Positions 18,836-29,388 of a DNA stretch of 64,000 nt are shown here, one piece after another. Origin of the DNA: Heliopora coerulea (taxonomy: Eukaryota; Cnidaria; Anthozoa; Scleralcyonacea; Helioporidae); NCBI GenBank assembly GCA_030142905.1, contig JASJOG010000060.1, forward strand, positions 240,001 through 304,000, written 5' to 3'. The position numbers were made by a program, and so were the translations under genes. Each line of letters opens with the position of its first letter. Positions within the stretch are counted from its first letter, which is position 1. Under the pieces are notes generated by a model. It ran no database searches and was not told the origin of the DNA. It saw nothing but the letters and a program-made list of their open reading frames with translations.

Positions 18836-20690
18836 AATGATGATGATGATGATGATAACTTTATTTATTCACGCTAGCCTCGACAACATATGCTGGTTTC
18901 CACGAAGGGCGTGAGAAAATTAAAAAAAAAAAAAAAAAAATGTGTACAAATTACAAGAGATTCGTTAGTTAAGGTCTACGCTAATAGCTAAGGTATTTAC
19001 AATGGAAGCTAGGACTTAGTAATGAAAAGATAGATTCAGAATTAAAAGTATATTTACAGAATTAAATGTTAAGTGCTGTAGGCGATACTGTGAGCAGCGA
19101 TTTTAGTTTCAAACCTCGTGAAAGAAGTGCACCTTCTTATTTGCTCAGGTAAACTATTCCATAGTTTAGCTCCGTCAAACAAAAAGCTTTTTTTCATGCT
19201 GTTTGTACGCGGTTTTGGTAAAGAAAGTTTAAGCGACGTATCACGTAGGTCATAATCTGAAACATCGCTTCTAAAGGTAAAGAGGTTTGAGAGGCATTTC
19301 GGACCCATGTTGTTCAATATTTTAAACATCATTTTTGACTTTGCCCTTTTCCTTTGAACTTTCAAAGGTTCCCAATTTAATGCGTGCAGAGCAATCGAGT
19401 GATCTACATCATTACTCATATTTGTAATTATTCGGGCAGATCTGTTTTGCAATTTTTGAAGCCTCTTTGATTGGGTTTCACCAAAACCATCCCATACTTC
19501 ACAACAGTAGTCAAAGTATGGACGAACAGTCGAATTGTACACGGATAATAGTGAATCTTTGTCAACGAAATCTTTTAAGCATCTAAGGGCTGATATTCCT
19601 GAAGTTATTTTTTTACAAATATAGTTAGTGTTGTTTTTCCAAGACAAGTGCTGATCAATTATTACCCCAAGAGTTTTACATTCATTAACTTGACTGATTG
19701 ATTTGTCATCAATTTTAATATTGGGTAGTGAATTTGATATACTCTTCATCATTGGCTTAGATCCAATGATCATAAATTCAGTCTTTGCCACATTCAGGCT
19801 AAGTTTGTTGACGACTAACCATTTTTTGAGGGTGTCTAAGTCAGAGTTCATTGCGATCTCTACATCTGCAATTGTTTCCCCGCTTGTCGTCAAATTAGTG
19901 TCATCCGCAAACAAGCAGGGTTTTGAATTTTTAAGACAATGAGGCAAATCATTGATATATAACAAAAAGAGTAAAGGTCCCAGAATAGAGCCTTGAGGTA
20001 CGCCACACTTTATCTTTCTTTGGGATGAGAGACACCCATTAACCTGGCAAACTTGGCTGCGGTCCCAGAGATAAGATTTTAAGAGAGCTAAAGCACTTCC
20101 TTTTATTCCATATGCCTTCATTTTACTAAGTAAAATTTGATGGTCTACAGTATCGAATGCTTTTTTTAAATCGATAAAGACCACCAGGTTAAAGAGCCTT
20201 TTATCAATATTCATATACCAGTTGTTCGTACAATCCAATAGAGCCGAAGCTGTTGAGTGGAATTTTCGAAAGCCAAATTGATTTTCGCTCAAAATATTAT
20301 AGTCCGTTAAGTATGTGTACAATTGCTCATATAATATTTTTTCAAATACTTTGCTAATTGTTGGCAGGATCGAAATTGGTCTGTAGTTACCAGGCAAATT
20401 TCGACAGCCATTTTTAAAGAGAGGAAGTACTCTGCCCACTTTCCATTCCGAAGGAAATGAACAAAGTGTCATAGCCTGATTAAGGATATAAGTCAAGCAG
20501 TCCGAAATTACTGGCGCAGCTATTTTGAGAATTTTCGAAGAGATGTTATCTATACCAGTGGCTTTATTGGCAGGGAGGTCAAGAAGGAGATGATAGAGCT
20601 GACTGGTTGTAATTTCTTTGCTATACAGCCACGTTCGACTTTGGAAACATTCGACAGTGACAACAAGTTACATGAACCCTCAATTACTCG
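18836..20690 (-). mobile_element. LINE 1 (5' truncated)
   Basis: Minus-strand LINE whose 3' end is a (TCA)n-like microsatellite (complement at 18836-18856) followed downstream by a poly-A-like run at 18921-18940 on the plus strand. The reverse transcriptase is open over 1.4 kb; the endonuclease and ORF1 are missing. It lies in the intron between candidate exons a and b. Confidence 0.8.
19069..20640 (-). CDS. LINE 1 reverse transcriptase, partial
   Basis: An open frame of 475 codons (20496-19069) continues upstream in frame to about 20640 through L-P-A-N-K-A-T-G-I-D. Motifs in order are L-P-L-F-K-N, N-Y-R-P-I-S-I-L-P, F-I-D-L-K-K-A-F-D-T-V (first catalytic Asp), G-V-P-Q-G-S-I-L-G-P-L-L-F, L-F-A-D-D-T (catalytic pair), S-L-N-V-A-K-T-E-F and L-G-V-I-I-D; the C-terminal region with D-Y-C-C-E-V-W is complete. 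All polymerase catalytic residues are present, so this frame is intact but lacks its 5' half. Jockey/CR1-grade LINE. Confidence 0.85.
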   Translation of the reverse strand, partial: SRTWLYSKEITTSQLYHLLLDLPANKATGIDNISSKILKIAAPVISDCLTYILNQAMTLCSFPSEWKVGRVLPLFKNGCRNLPGNYRPISILPTISKVFEKILYEQLYTYLTDYNILSENQFGFRKFHSTASALLDCTNNWYMNIDKRLFNLVVFIDLKKAFDTVDHQILLSKMKAYGIKGSALALLKSYLWDRSQVCQVNGCLSSQRKIKCGVPQGSILGPLLFLLYINDLPHCLKNSKPCLFADDTNLTTSGETIADVEIAMNSDLDTLKKWLVVNKLSLNVAKTEFMIIGSKPMMKSISNSLPNIKIDDKSISQVNECKTLGVIIDQHLSWKNNTNYICKKITSGISALRCLKDFVDKDSLLSVYNSTVRPYFDYCCEVWDGFGETQSKRLQKLQNRSARIITNMSNDVDHSIALHALNWEPLKVQRKRAKSKMMFKILNNMGPKCLSNLFTFRSDVSDYDLRDTSLKLSLPKPRTNSMKKSFLFDGAKLWNSLPEQIRRCTSFTRFETKIAAHSIAYST

Positions 20691-20838
20691 TATCCGGCTT
20701 TTATCTAAATTTTTGGTAAAGCTTCCGTACATTTGCTGCTTAGAGGGTTATTGGTCCAGGGCATCTTTGTTTCTTGGTTCCCTGTTAGTTGCCTCAAATG
20801 CTTTAATAACATAACGCTCTTGATTCATTTCCTTTCAG

Positions 20839-20904
20839 AGAGGCTCAATCAAGTGGCTCGTCATCGTAACGTTTACTTGGATGTTGTAGGAGGTGATCCA
20901 TATG
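20839..20904 (+). CDS. Candidate internal exon of a host gene (exon b)
   Basis: 66 bp between acceptor CATTTCCTTTCAG (ends 20838) and donor G|GTAAAA (20905). The only open frame is phase 1 to phase 1 and gives 21 codons (RLNQVARHRNVYLDVVGGDP, then Y). It joins in frame to exon a upstream and to the exon at 31714 downstream. The protein is not recognised. The downstream intron would be 10.8 kb, filled with two LINEs and a Harbinger element. Confidence 0.5.
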
Positions 20905-21235
20905 GTAAAAATACATATATTTATTTGCTGATTGAAATGTAGTGTATTTTTGTGTTTACTTGAAATAATTTGTTTACTTTTTTATTGCTGTAGTTAGCGA
21001 AGGATTGACTGAAACATTTGTAATGAAATTTAATTGATATGGCATTGTAGGACAAAAACTAAATTTGTTATAGTTTATATCACCTGGGTGAAATTGGGAG
21101 TGCTGACGGAAAAAGGTTAATTGGACAGTCTCTCACATTTTCTTTTTTATTTCTCACTCTTGCTCTTTCTCTACCAGATTCTCCTTTCTCTCTCCTTCTT
21201 CCCTCCTTCCTTCCTTCCTTCCTTCCTATTTTCCT
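20905..21235. other. No gene; polypyrimidine tract at the end
   Basis: Unassigned sequence ending in a CTTT/CCTT-rich tract (about 21125-21250) that abuts LINE 2. Confidence 0.5.
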
Positions 21236-23220
21236 TTCTTTCTTCCATTCCTTCAATGAACAATTTAATTAAAAAAACAAAATCGGAGTATTATCTAGAT
21301 CGTTTTACGAATCTTTCCAGTCAACCTAAGGAACTTTGGAAAACTATAAATGAGGTTATGCCACGTAATGAGAAGATCGAACATATATAGTATGTAACAA
21401 CTAAGTCGGGTATTTATACCTATCCAGTTGATGTAGCTGAATTGTTTAATGATCATTTTACAAAAATTGGACCAAATTTAGCGGCTGAACTTCCGACCTC
21501 TGAAAAAGTATTTGAGGAATACATAACCCCAGCAACGAGCATGTTCAGCTTGAAAGAAGTTTCCACAGCAGATGTTGAAATGTTACTTAGAAACATTAAG
21601 ACAAACAAAGCAAAGGCCTTGACAAAATTCCTTGCCGTTTAGTTGAAGAAGTGGCACCAGTGATCAGCGGCCTTCACTTTGTTATATTTTTAATCATTCT
21701 ATAAATACGGGGGTTTTTCCAATTGATTGGAACGTGCTAAGGTTACCCCTATTCATAAGTCTTGTTCTAGAGACAATATGAATAACTACAGACCAATTTC
21801 TGTTCTATCGCCCATTGCGAAAGTGTTTGAAAGAATTATTTGTAACCAGTTATGCGATTATCTGCAAACAAATAACTTATTGTCAAAATTTCAGTCCGGG
21901 CTTCGAAAATTTCATTCCACTGCTACATCTTTGCTGGATGCCACAATGGAATGGCTTACAAATATGGACTGCAGTAAAATAAATTCTATAGTATTTATTG
22001 ACTTATCTAAAGCATCTGACACGGTCCATCACTCTATTCTTTTACGTAAACTGTGTTTACATCGCTTGTCCACATCGACGTTGAAATGGTTTAAATCTTA
22101 CCTCACTGATCGCTTGCAATGCAGCTTTATAAACGGGTCTCATCCTCACCTAAGAAAATAAAGTGCGGAGACCCTCAAGGTTCAATCCTCAAGCCGCTGC
22201 TCTTTCTAATTTATAAAAATGACCTTCCAAATTGTTTACAATACTCAAGACCAAGAATGTATGCGAATGATGCTAATATAACAAGTGACAAATCTTTGAT
22301 AAAAGTAATTCAATCAACCAATGGTGATTTAAGTAATATAAAGCAGTGGTTATTAGCAAATAAACTAAGCCTTAACACTGGAAAAACAGAACGTATGTTC
22401 ATAGGATCGGACGTTAACCTTAACAAAATAAAATACTTCGCAAATTCATATTGACGGTCATGTATTAAAGAGTGTTAAATACACAAAATGTCTCGGAGTA
22501 TATATTGATGAAAAGCTTAAGTGGGGCAAACAAATTGATCATGCTTCTAAAAATGTTTCGCAAGCAATAGCAGGTCTTAAACATGTACGATCATTTGTAT
22601 CTAAGAAAGTGGCTCTTGAAATTTTCAACTCTTTAATTCACCCTTTATTTGATTATTGTGATATCGTTTTGGATAACATGTCAGCTGCGCAAGCAAGTAG
22701 ATAACAAAAGTTAAAAAACCGCATTGGCCATGTTATCGCACAGAAGGGTAACAACACCCGATCCTACGAGATTAGAGAGGAATTGAGTTGGAAAACGCTA
22801 CATGGAAGGAGAAATCAACACAAAGTTATTCTTGTATATAAAGCGCTTAACGGCTTGGCTCCTCCATATTTACTAGATTACTTCAATTTTTGTAATTATT
22901 CAGTAAGTTACAATCTTAGAGATCGAGATAATAATATTGGCTTACCAAGGTCTAAAGCAAAATATTTGAAAAATAGCTCTGTATATAGTGCTGAAAAATT
23001 ATGGAATACCCTACCTAAAGAAGCCAGACTAGTAACAGACTTAAAGATTTTCGTGGATCAAGTTTTCTCCTTCAGTTTCACACAACAGCAATTATGTATT
23101 AAATTTGTAAATATAATAATATTATTTATGTAATTCTTTATTTTGTATAGATTCCGGCTCACGTGAAAAGCAATTGTAAAATTGATGTGATTGCGAGTTT
23201 AAATAAATATTTCTGTCTAT
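21236..23220 (+). pseudogene. LINE 2 reverse transcriptase (decayed)
   Basis: Plus-strand frames 21236-21390, 21442-21642, 21727-22161, 22119-22454, 22455-22780 (broken) and 22783-23133 give one polymerase in order: N-Y-R-P-I-S-V-L-S-P, F-I-D-L-S-K-A-S-D-T-V (Phe of the usual A-F-D replaced by Ser), G-D-P-Q-G-S-I-L-K-P (usual V and G changed), and Y-A-N-D-A where Y/F-A-D-D is expected, so one catalytic Asp is Asn. At least four frameshifts. The 5' end is truncated. A (TTTC)n tract begins at its 3' end. Confidence 0.8.
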
Positions 23221-23365
23221 CTCTTCCTTTCTTTCTTTCTTTCTTCCTTTCTTTCTTTCTTTCTTTCTTTCGTCCTTTTTTTCTCTCTTTTTTCTTTCTG
23301 TCCTTCTTTCTGTCTTTCTTTCCTGCTTTCTTTCTTTCTTTTCTTTTCTTTCTGTCTTGTTTATG
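23216..23365. repeat. (TTTC)n microsatellite
   Basis: Pyrimidine-only tract of TTTC/CTTT units with interruptions, directly after the LINE 2 3' end. It may derive from the LINE tail. Confidence 0.9.
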
Positions 23366-24606
23366 AGTCAGTCTCTACTCCAATCTCTTTCATTTCCTTG
23401 TTTTCTCTCCCTGTCTTTTTTTTCTCTCTTTTCTCTCTAAAGACTCAAAGACTTTGATTTATCATTTTATTAGTAACTCTAAGAAAGATTACCAACTTAT
23501 TTACTCAAATTATCATTAGTGACCTTTAATATACTGAATAAAAAATTTCTGTCATTTAAAAAGAACTCAAAGATCATAGAAAGCCATAGTATAAAAGAAT
23601 ATCACCCTGAATTATTTATGATCTTAAAATATCCTGCTCCAGGAATCATTTACAGGTATGCGATGATCCTAATTAAATACATGAAAGGGAAAACATTTTC
23701 TTGGAGTTTTGTGGGAAATGCGCATCTCTGAGACAATTAAGGTGAATTCGAAGTAAATAATCTCCCGTTCCGCACACAATTTGTCCAGAGATTATCACTG
23801 ATATTATTTTTAAAAAAGAAAGTGATTTGTGTGGCGTGGTTATCATGATATATTTGATCGATGGCTGTGATTCGGCTCGGAAAATTGTTACTTGGTGAAA
23901 AGTCTAACATAAATTGAATATTAAATGAGACTTAGCTGTAATTTTATGTTTGATATGAATTCTCTCACATTATCATTGGAGACTGGACATCGTAACAGAT
24001 TTAACGCCGTTTGCGTATGTTCATTGTAAAAGTAGAAATAAGTACTAAAGTGATACAAGCAGGGCATGGGACGAAGTACACCTACTGAATGGGCTTGTGG
24101 ACTCTAGCATTGAATAGTCATTTGGCAGAATTTCTATCAAGCTTCATCATATAGGTAAGTCTTGATTACCTTTCAGCTCAATCAGACTACGGGAGCCAGG
24201 ACATCCCATATTAGTTCAAAACATTAATCGACCTGCCATGTCAAAATCAATATCTATATTATGCATGTTGCAGAGTTTCTGGGAACCTTTCACCCTGATC
24301 CATGCAGCTGCATAATTCAAAATCATTTTAGCCTATCTGGCTATAGTGTCCCTCAAAAACTTCTTTGTGGACTTTTGTATGTTTAATTCGGAATTCAATT
24401 TGATCTTGTTTATAGGCCTTTCTCTGCAAAATAATATTGCATGCGTTGGTAGTCCTTCAATTTTGTAATGTCAAGTTCGTGGGTTAGTGTGCCAAGTTCT
24501 AATAGTCGCAAATGCTTCTGGCGCGAGACGTCAAAATCCACGACTTGTCGACAGCTTTAAAAAGTAAAAGATAAGAAATATTCCGAAAAATAGTGTCATC
24601 TTGTAT
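23366..24606. other. No gene recognised
   Basis: About 1.2 kb with only short frames (for example 23519-23731, no motif). A splice-like ...ATATAG|GTAAGT at about 24150-24160 has no supporting open exon upstream. Confidence 0.4.
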
Positions 24607-25146
24607 ACTCAAGATTAAAGTTATATAAGAGAAGAGACAAAAAATGAAATGGTGATATTTCGATTTTATTTCAAAATCATCTTCAGACCAGGTGACTTAA
24701 CATAAACATACCTAGGCCTTTATATACTTACATGAACCGTTATAGCATCATCTGTGAAGAAGAAGAACGCCTACCTGGCTATATTTACATGTCAGATGCT
24801 AATGAGTAATATCTAATAGTGGTAGGTGGTGATAACAGGATGTGACAGAACAGTGTTAAGGATGACTACTTCTCTCAGCTTTCCTATTCATCCTTAGCAC
24901 TGTTCTGTCACATCCTGTTATCACCACCTACCACTATTAGATATTACTTATTAGCATTTGACATGAAAATACAGCCGGGTAGACGTTTTTCTTTGTCACC
25001 GATGATGTCATAACGGTTCATGTAAATGTATAAAGGCCCAGGTATGTTTATGTAAAGTCACTTGGTCTGAAGATGATTTTGAAATAAAATCGAAATATCA
25101 CCATTTCACTTTCTGTCTCTTCTCTTATATAACTCGAATCTTGAGT
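24607..25146. repeat. 540-bp palindrome with hammerhead-like motifs in both arms
   Basis: Positions sum to 49753. The arms run 24607 to about 24872 and about 24881 to 25146, a few mismatches and small indels apart, with a tiny loop. Each arm carries CTGAAGA, T, GATTTT/AAAATC stem and GAAAT (minus 24686-24657; plus 25067-25096). No coding capacity. It resembles terminal sequences of PLEs joined head to head without a body. Confidence 0.7.
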
Positions 25147-25700
25147 TTGCGAGACGTCAAGCGTACTCAGCTTGTACCAAGGGGAAACTTTGGAGTTTAA
25201 CGTAAAGTACGGTCACAATTAAGGAATTTATATAATGATAGGTAATCTCGGAAGGAACACGTTCATGTTTAGCTGTGATGGATACTAATTGAAAGTTTAT
25301 TATACCGCTGTCTATTCATTGCAAGCTCGACGTGTCTACACTTCTTGATGATGTAACAATCAGAAAACTAGCTTACATGGATGAAGACATCAGCTACATT
25401 TTAAGGCTAAAAAAGCAGCGACCTGGTTTTTTCTATTTTTCTCAAGATCATGTCACATCAATCCCCTCTCCTAAAGAGAATGCCCGCAACCTCACAGTCA
25501 AAGTAATACTAAGTCCCGGGCCGCCCATAAATAAGAGGTTTAGAAGGTGAATGGAGCACTGAACTATATTCCGAAATTCCTTTTCCAACGCAGAAAACTA
25601 ATGGAACACTTGCGATATCTCACTCAGACTGAACTGAAACGCTAGAAAAAGTATTTCAAGAAGTGAAAATGCTGGTTACCAAAGGCACTGTCTTGGATTA
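25147..25700. other. No gene recognised
   Basis: Short frames only; the 25332-25550 frame shows no motif I can name. It may be further decay of the Gypsy-like sequence that follows. Confidence 0.35.
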
Positions 25701-25868
25701 TACTGACAACACAGTGTGACAAGAGTTGAAAAGGGCGTGGTGCCGTTTTACAGCCAGAAGACAAGCCTTTCTCATACGCTAACTGGGCACTAACAGATGT
25801 TGAAGCATATTATGCAATAATTGAGAGGGAGATGATAGCTCTTGTGATCTTTCTGGACAAATACATCT
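25701..25868 (+). pseudogene. Ty3/Gypsy RNase H remnant
   Basis: About 45 codons in one frame read G-A-V-L-Q-P-E-D-K-P-F-S-Y-A-N then A-L-T-D-V-E-A-Y-Y-A and I-I-E-R-E-M-I-A-L-V. This matches the RNase H block also seen intact in the Gypsy element at 40954-42645 (VSYASRTLNKSEKNYAQIEK). The similarity stops abruptly at about 25868 where LINE 3 begins. Confidence 0.6.
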
Positions 25869-26811
25869 GGTCATGTAATAATCACAGATCTGATGACATG
25901 TTGGACTTGTTAAACCAAGTAAAATCGTTACCTGAAGTCTGCGAAGAGTCAAAACATTTGAGTCAGTTTTCGCTTAGGCATGTAACATTTGGAGAAGTGC
26001 CTAGTAAAATTTCACAGTTACGTTCACATTGTTCAACAGGATATGACCAAATTCCTGTCAGATACGTAAAATTGGCCAAAGACTATCTCGCAGGACAATT
26101 AACACACGTTATTAATACGTGTATAGGTTTTTCATCATTTCCTCGAGTTTGGAAGACTGCAAGAATTTCGCCTATCCCCAAAACAGATTGTCCAAAATCA
26201 GAGAAAGACTATCGCCCCATATCAATAATACCAGCAGTATCGAAGATTTTTGAACGTTTAGTCCTTAAACAGCTTATATCATACATTGACGAACAGTCGC
26301 TGTTGGCCCCAAGTATCTCTGGATATCGTAAAGGTCATTCAACAACAATTGTCTTATTACGTATCCGAGATTATCTCGTTCAATCTATGAAGAAAGGGGA
26401 AATAACAATGATGGTATTAGCTGATTATTCGAAGGCGTTCTACACAGTTAAATTCAAAGCTGTTCTAATAAAGATGCATGAGATGGGTTTTTCCACCAAA
26501 TTTCTGCTTTGGGTATTTAATTACTTGTGTGATCACCTTCAATTCGTGCAGATCAATGATAAGTTTTTCGAGTCAGCTTGAGTCGAGTTTGGAGTACCAC
26601 AGGGGTTGATACTAGGCCCGGTACTATTTAATCTTTATATTGCCGATGTTCATGAAAAGCTCCAGTGCCTGTGCTACCAATATGCAGATGATACAACCTT
26701 TTACCAACATATAAGAGTCGCCGACTTGAATCACTGTGCAACAGAAATTAATAACGTAATTTCCCGTCTTGGAAGTTATTCAATTGAATCAAATCTAGCG
26801 TTGAATGAGTC
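25869..26811 (+). pseudogene. LINE 3 reverse transcriptase, first part
   Basis: Motifs: C-S-T-G-Y-D-Q-I-P, I-S-P-I-P-K-T, D-Y-R-P-I-S-I-I-P-A-V-S-K, A-D-Y-S-K-A-F-Y-T-V (D at the catalytic position, usual D-T-V changed to Y-T-V), then a TGA (26579-26581), F-G-V-P-Q-G-L-I-L-G-P-V-L-F and Y-A-D-D-T. One premature stop but otherwise one frame, so the copy is fairly young. It ends at the TAA target site of the Harbinger element. Confidence 0.8.
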
Positions 26812-27085
26812 TAACGCCTGTATTCTAAAAGCTCACTCACACTCAAACTCAAAGAGTGGACGCTCATCCTCCATAAGTGCAACTCACTACTCATTGAGTC
26901 CCCCGTCACACTCATAGAGTTTGGTACTGCACTCACACTCCAGCTATTCAAAAACAGTACTCACCCTCAAGGGAAGCTCAAATTTAGAGTGAAGAGTGAG
27001 TGAAAGGTATACTTCCCTTGACCTACACTCACCTGTACTTAGTAATACAAACATGACGGATCGGTAGCTAAACAGGCTAACATCA

Positions 27086-28090
27086 GTGGATAATATTCTC
27101 GTTTACTACAAAAATAAACGAAAGGCGTATAATTTTGATCATGAGCAATATGACGAGGAACAATTTCGGAGCCGATACAGATTAACGAAGGCTGGGTTTT
27201 GTGAGCTACTGGCTATAATCAGACCAGATATTTGTGCACATAATGACCGAGGAAAACCCATTCCTGCTGATATTCAATTGTTGTTAACGCTCCGGTTTTA
27301 TGCCACTGGTACGTTCCAGGTAGCATGCGGTGACTTGTGTGATATTTCGCAGCCATCAGCAAGTAGAATTATAAAACGCGCATCCGAGGTAATTGCCCGC
27401 TTAAAGAAACATTACATTAACTTTCCTGCAGATGATATGCTACATCAAATGAAACTTGATTTCTGGAGAATTGGCGGGTTTCCAAATGTGGTCGGTGCAA
27501 TTGACTGTACGCATATTAAAATACAATGCCCAGGGAGTGAGAATGCAGAACTGTATAAAAATCGAGGATACTTTTAAATAAACGTGGACCAAGCAGTTGG
27601 TGGACCAAATTTAGAAATTCTAAATACTCTGGCACGTTGGCCGGGTAGCGTCCACGACGCAAGAATTTTTGACAAAAGTCGCTTGTATGCACAGTTCGAA
27701 CGTGGTGATATCCCTGGAATGTTACTTGGTGACAGTGGTTATCCTTGTCGGGAATATATCATGAGACCACTGGCGGATCTGCAGACACGACCACAGCGCA
27801 GATATAATGTGGTTCAAATACGAACAAGAAATACTGTCTAGAGAATGTTTGGAACATGGAAAAGATTATTTCCATGTTTATCTACGACCATTCGTACAAA
27901 ACTTGGAACCACACTCACTATAATTGTAGCTACAGCAATTTTGTACAATTTCATAAGAAGCCGACATGACCCGATAGATGAACCACATTATATTCCGGAT
28001 ATTGAAGACGACATACCGGATATGCAAGCCGATGAACGATGTTTGGGTAATGCCGTGCGCGAAGCCCTGATAATACAATATTTCCCATAA
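27086..28090 (+). pseudogene. Harbinger (HARBI1-like) transposase
   Basis: One frame across 335 codons with two in-frame stops (TAA 27575-27577; TAG 27839-27841). Order: an N-terminal helix region with F-R-S-R-Y-R-L, L-L-L-T-L-R-F-Y-A-T-G, a helix-turn-helix-like S-Q-P-S-A-S-R-I-I, then the DDE nuclease: G-A-I-D-C-T-H-I (first Asp), L-L-G-D-S-G-Y-P (second Asp), and the third acidic residue expected just before R-M-F-G-T-W-K, whose codon is the TAG. The catalytic Glu has thus been lost to a nonsense change. Family usual length is 330-400 residues. Confidence 0.88.
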
Positions 28091-28410
28091 GCTATTGTGT
28101 AATAATTACTAATTTCACTTAAGAACACAATACATAACTTTTTTTCATATATTTATATAATTTATATAATTGTATTTTTATACTCCAGTTGTAATGGATA
28201 GAATATCCATTAACAAACACACATATTTGTTTTTGTTCGTAATGATATGCATGGTGGTGATTTTATAATTTTGTTAATTCTGCTTCCTAGCACGTGTGTT
28301 TGGTCTCGGTTGTTCTTCCTGTGTGATTTTTATGGTCTTCCTCATCGCATTCCAGTACTCAAATTCTGCGTCTAGCACTTCCATTTTCCTTTTGTGTTCT
28401 GTTTACAAAT
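28091..28410. other. Harbinger intergenic spacer
   Basis: AT-rich non-coding sequence between the convergent transposase and Myb-like genes. No further feature. Confidence 0.5.
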
Positions 28411-28419
28411 TCTTCTTTT

Positions 28420-29100
28420 TTATATGTAAGAGCTCCATCTCCGTTTCATGCTGTCTATTTGAGCAGGAATAATAGAGGCAACAGCCGACGATTCTTCGTC
28501 TGGTATACATCTTGAGGGACCACCACCAGTTAACTTAGCCTCTCTCTTCTCTTTAGCCAGTTGTTTTTTGACACAAGCCTTTATACAGGGTGTCCCAAAA
28601 AAACCGAAAACTATTGAAATCACCAATAACAATTTAATTGTTAGAATTTGAATGCCTTAGCACTCTGTTGGTCCCCACGAGTGCATAAATGATTGATATA
28701 AGTAATTTGCTTTAAATTCCCACGGGCAAAAAATCGCGCACTTTACAATGCGATTTTCTTACCTAAATTGTGATACATACACATTGTCAGTATTTTATGC
28801 ATCATTACGTTCAGCTTTTTCGTAGGGCATTCAAATTTTAGCAATAAGTGATTTCGATAGTTTTCGTTTTTTTTGGGACACCCTGTATTTTCCCAACATT
28901 TTTTTTAGTTGCTTTGCATCCTGTTTAGTCACACCTGACTGGGAATTGAACTCTTCCGATAAAGTTTCCCAAACAGTGTTTTTCTGGTGTATCGTCCTGA
29001 AATCATTCTTCTTATTTTCAAGCACTTCTTTGTGCCTTCCTACTAATTCTATTAGCTGCGACTTTTCCAATTGTGATAAATATTGCCTACTTTGAGACAT
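28420..29100 (-). pseudogene. Harbinger Myb/SANT-like accessory protein, split by a MITE
   Basis: The N-terminal part (29100-28888) has a Myb/SANT-like trihelix: L-E-K-S-Q-L-I-E-L-V, then W-E-T-L-S-E-E-F-N-S and T-K-Q-D-A-K-Q-L-K-K-M. After the MITE (28586-28885) the same protein continues (28583-28420) as V-K-K-Q-L-A-K-E-K-R-E, T-G-G-G-P-S and V-A-S-I-I-P. The reading frame is kept if the MITE and one TA are removed, so the insertion is the main lesion. Harbinger elements need this protein for nuclear import and DNA binding of the transposase. Confidence 0.75.
28586..28885. mobile_element. Mariner-type MITE, 300 bp
   Basis: TIRs CAGGGTGTCCCAAAAAAA at 28586 and the complement ending at 28885. 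TA target duplication at 28584-28585 and 28886-28887. No coding capacity. It shares its TIR start with the decayed mariner fragment at 1330-1889 and is inserted in the Myb-like gene of the Harbinger element. Confidence 0.9.
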
Positions 29101-29388
29101 CTGGCATGTACAGCAGGGACTTGCGAACTATGCAACCGAGACTCAACAACGAGTATCAGTAGCTCAAACAATCCCGATTATTCATCGTAACGCACTCCAG
29201 TAAGTCACACTTGAGAAACCTCTTTGCATACAAATTCACCAGATTTTTTAACGAATGAGTGCTTCATCACAGAGTGAACACTCAAACTCATACTCCACTC
29301 ATACTCACAATTCAATCGTACTTGAGTGTATCTCACTGGAGTCGAACTCAAGTGTGAGTATGAGTGAGCTTTTAGAATACAGGCGTAA

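Larger units (their letters stand above)
26815..29385 (+). mobile_element. PIF/Harbinger DNA transposon
   Basis: 2571 bp with terminal inverted repeats starting CGCCTGTATTCTAAAAGC (26815) and the complement ending at 29385. They continue into sub-terminal ACTCAC/GTGAGT-rich repeats. A 3-bp target duplication TAA is at 26812-26814 and 29386-29388, typical of the superfamily. It encodes the two standard Harbinger proteins in opposite directions: a DDE transposase (plus) and a Myb/SANT-like protein (minus). Both are broken. Confidence 0.9.

Noticed and set aside
24138..24166. Micro-exon between AG at about 24138 and GTAAGT at about 24160
   Set aside because: Length of about 26 bp would break the phase between candidate exons b and c, and no other support exists.
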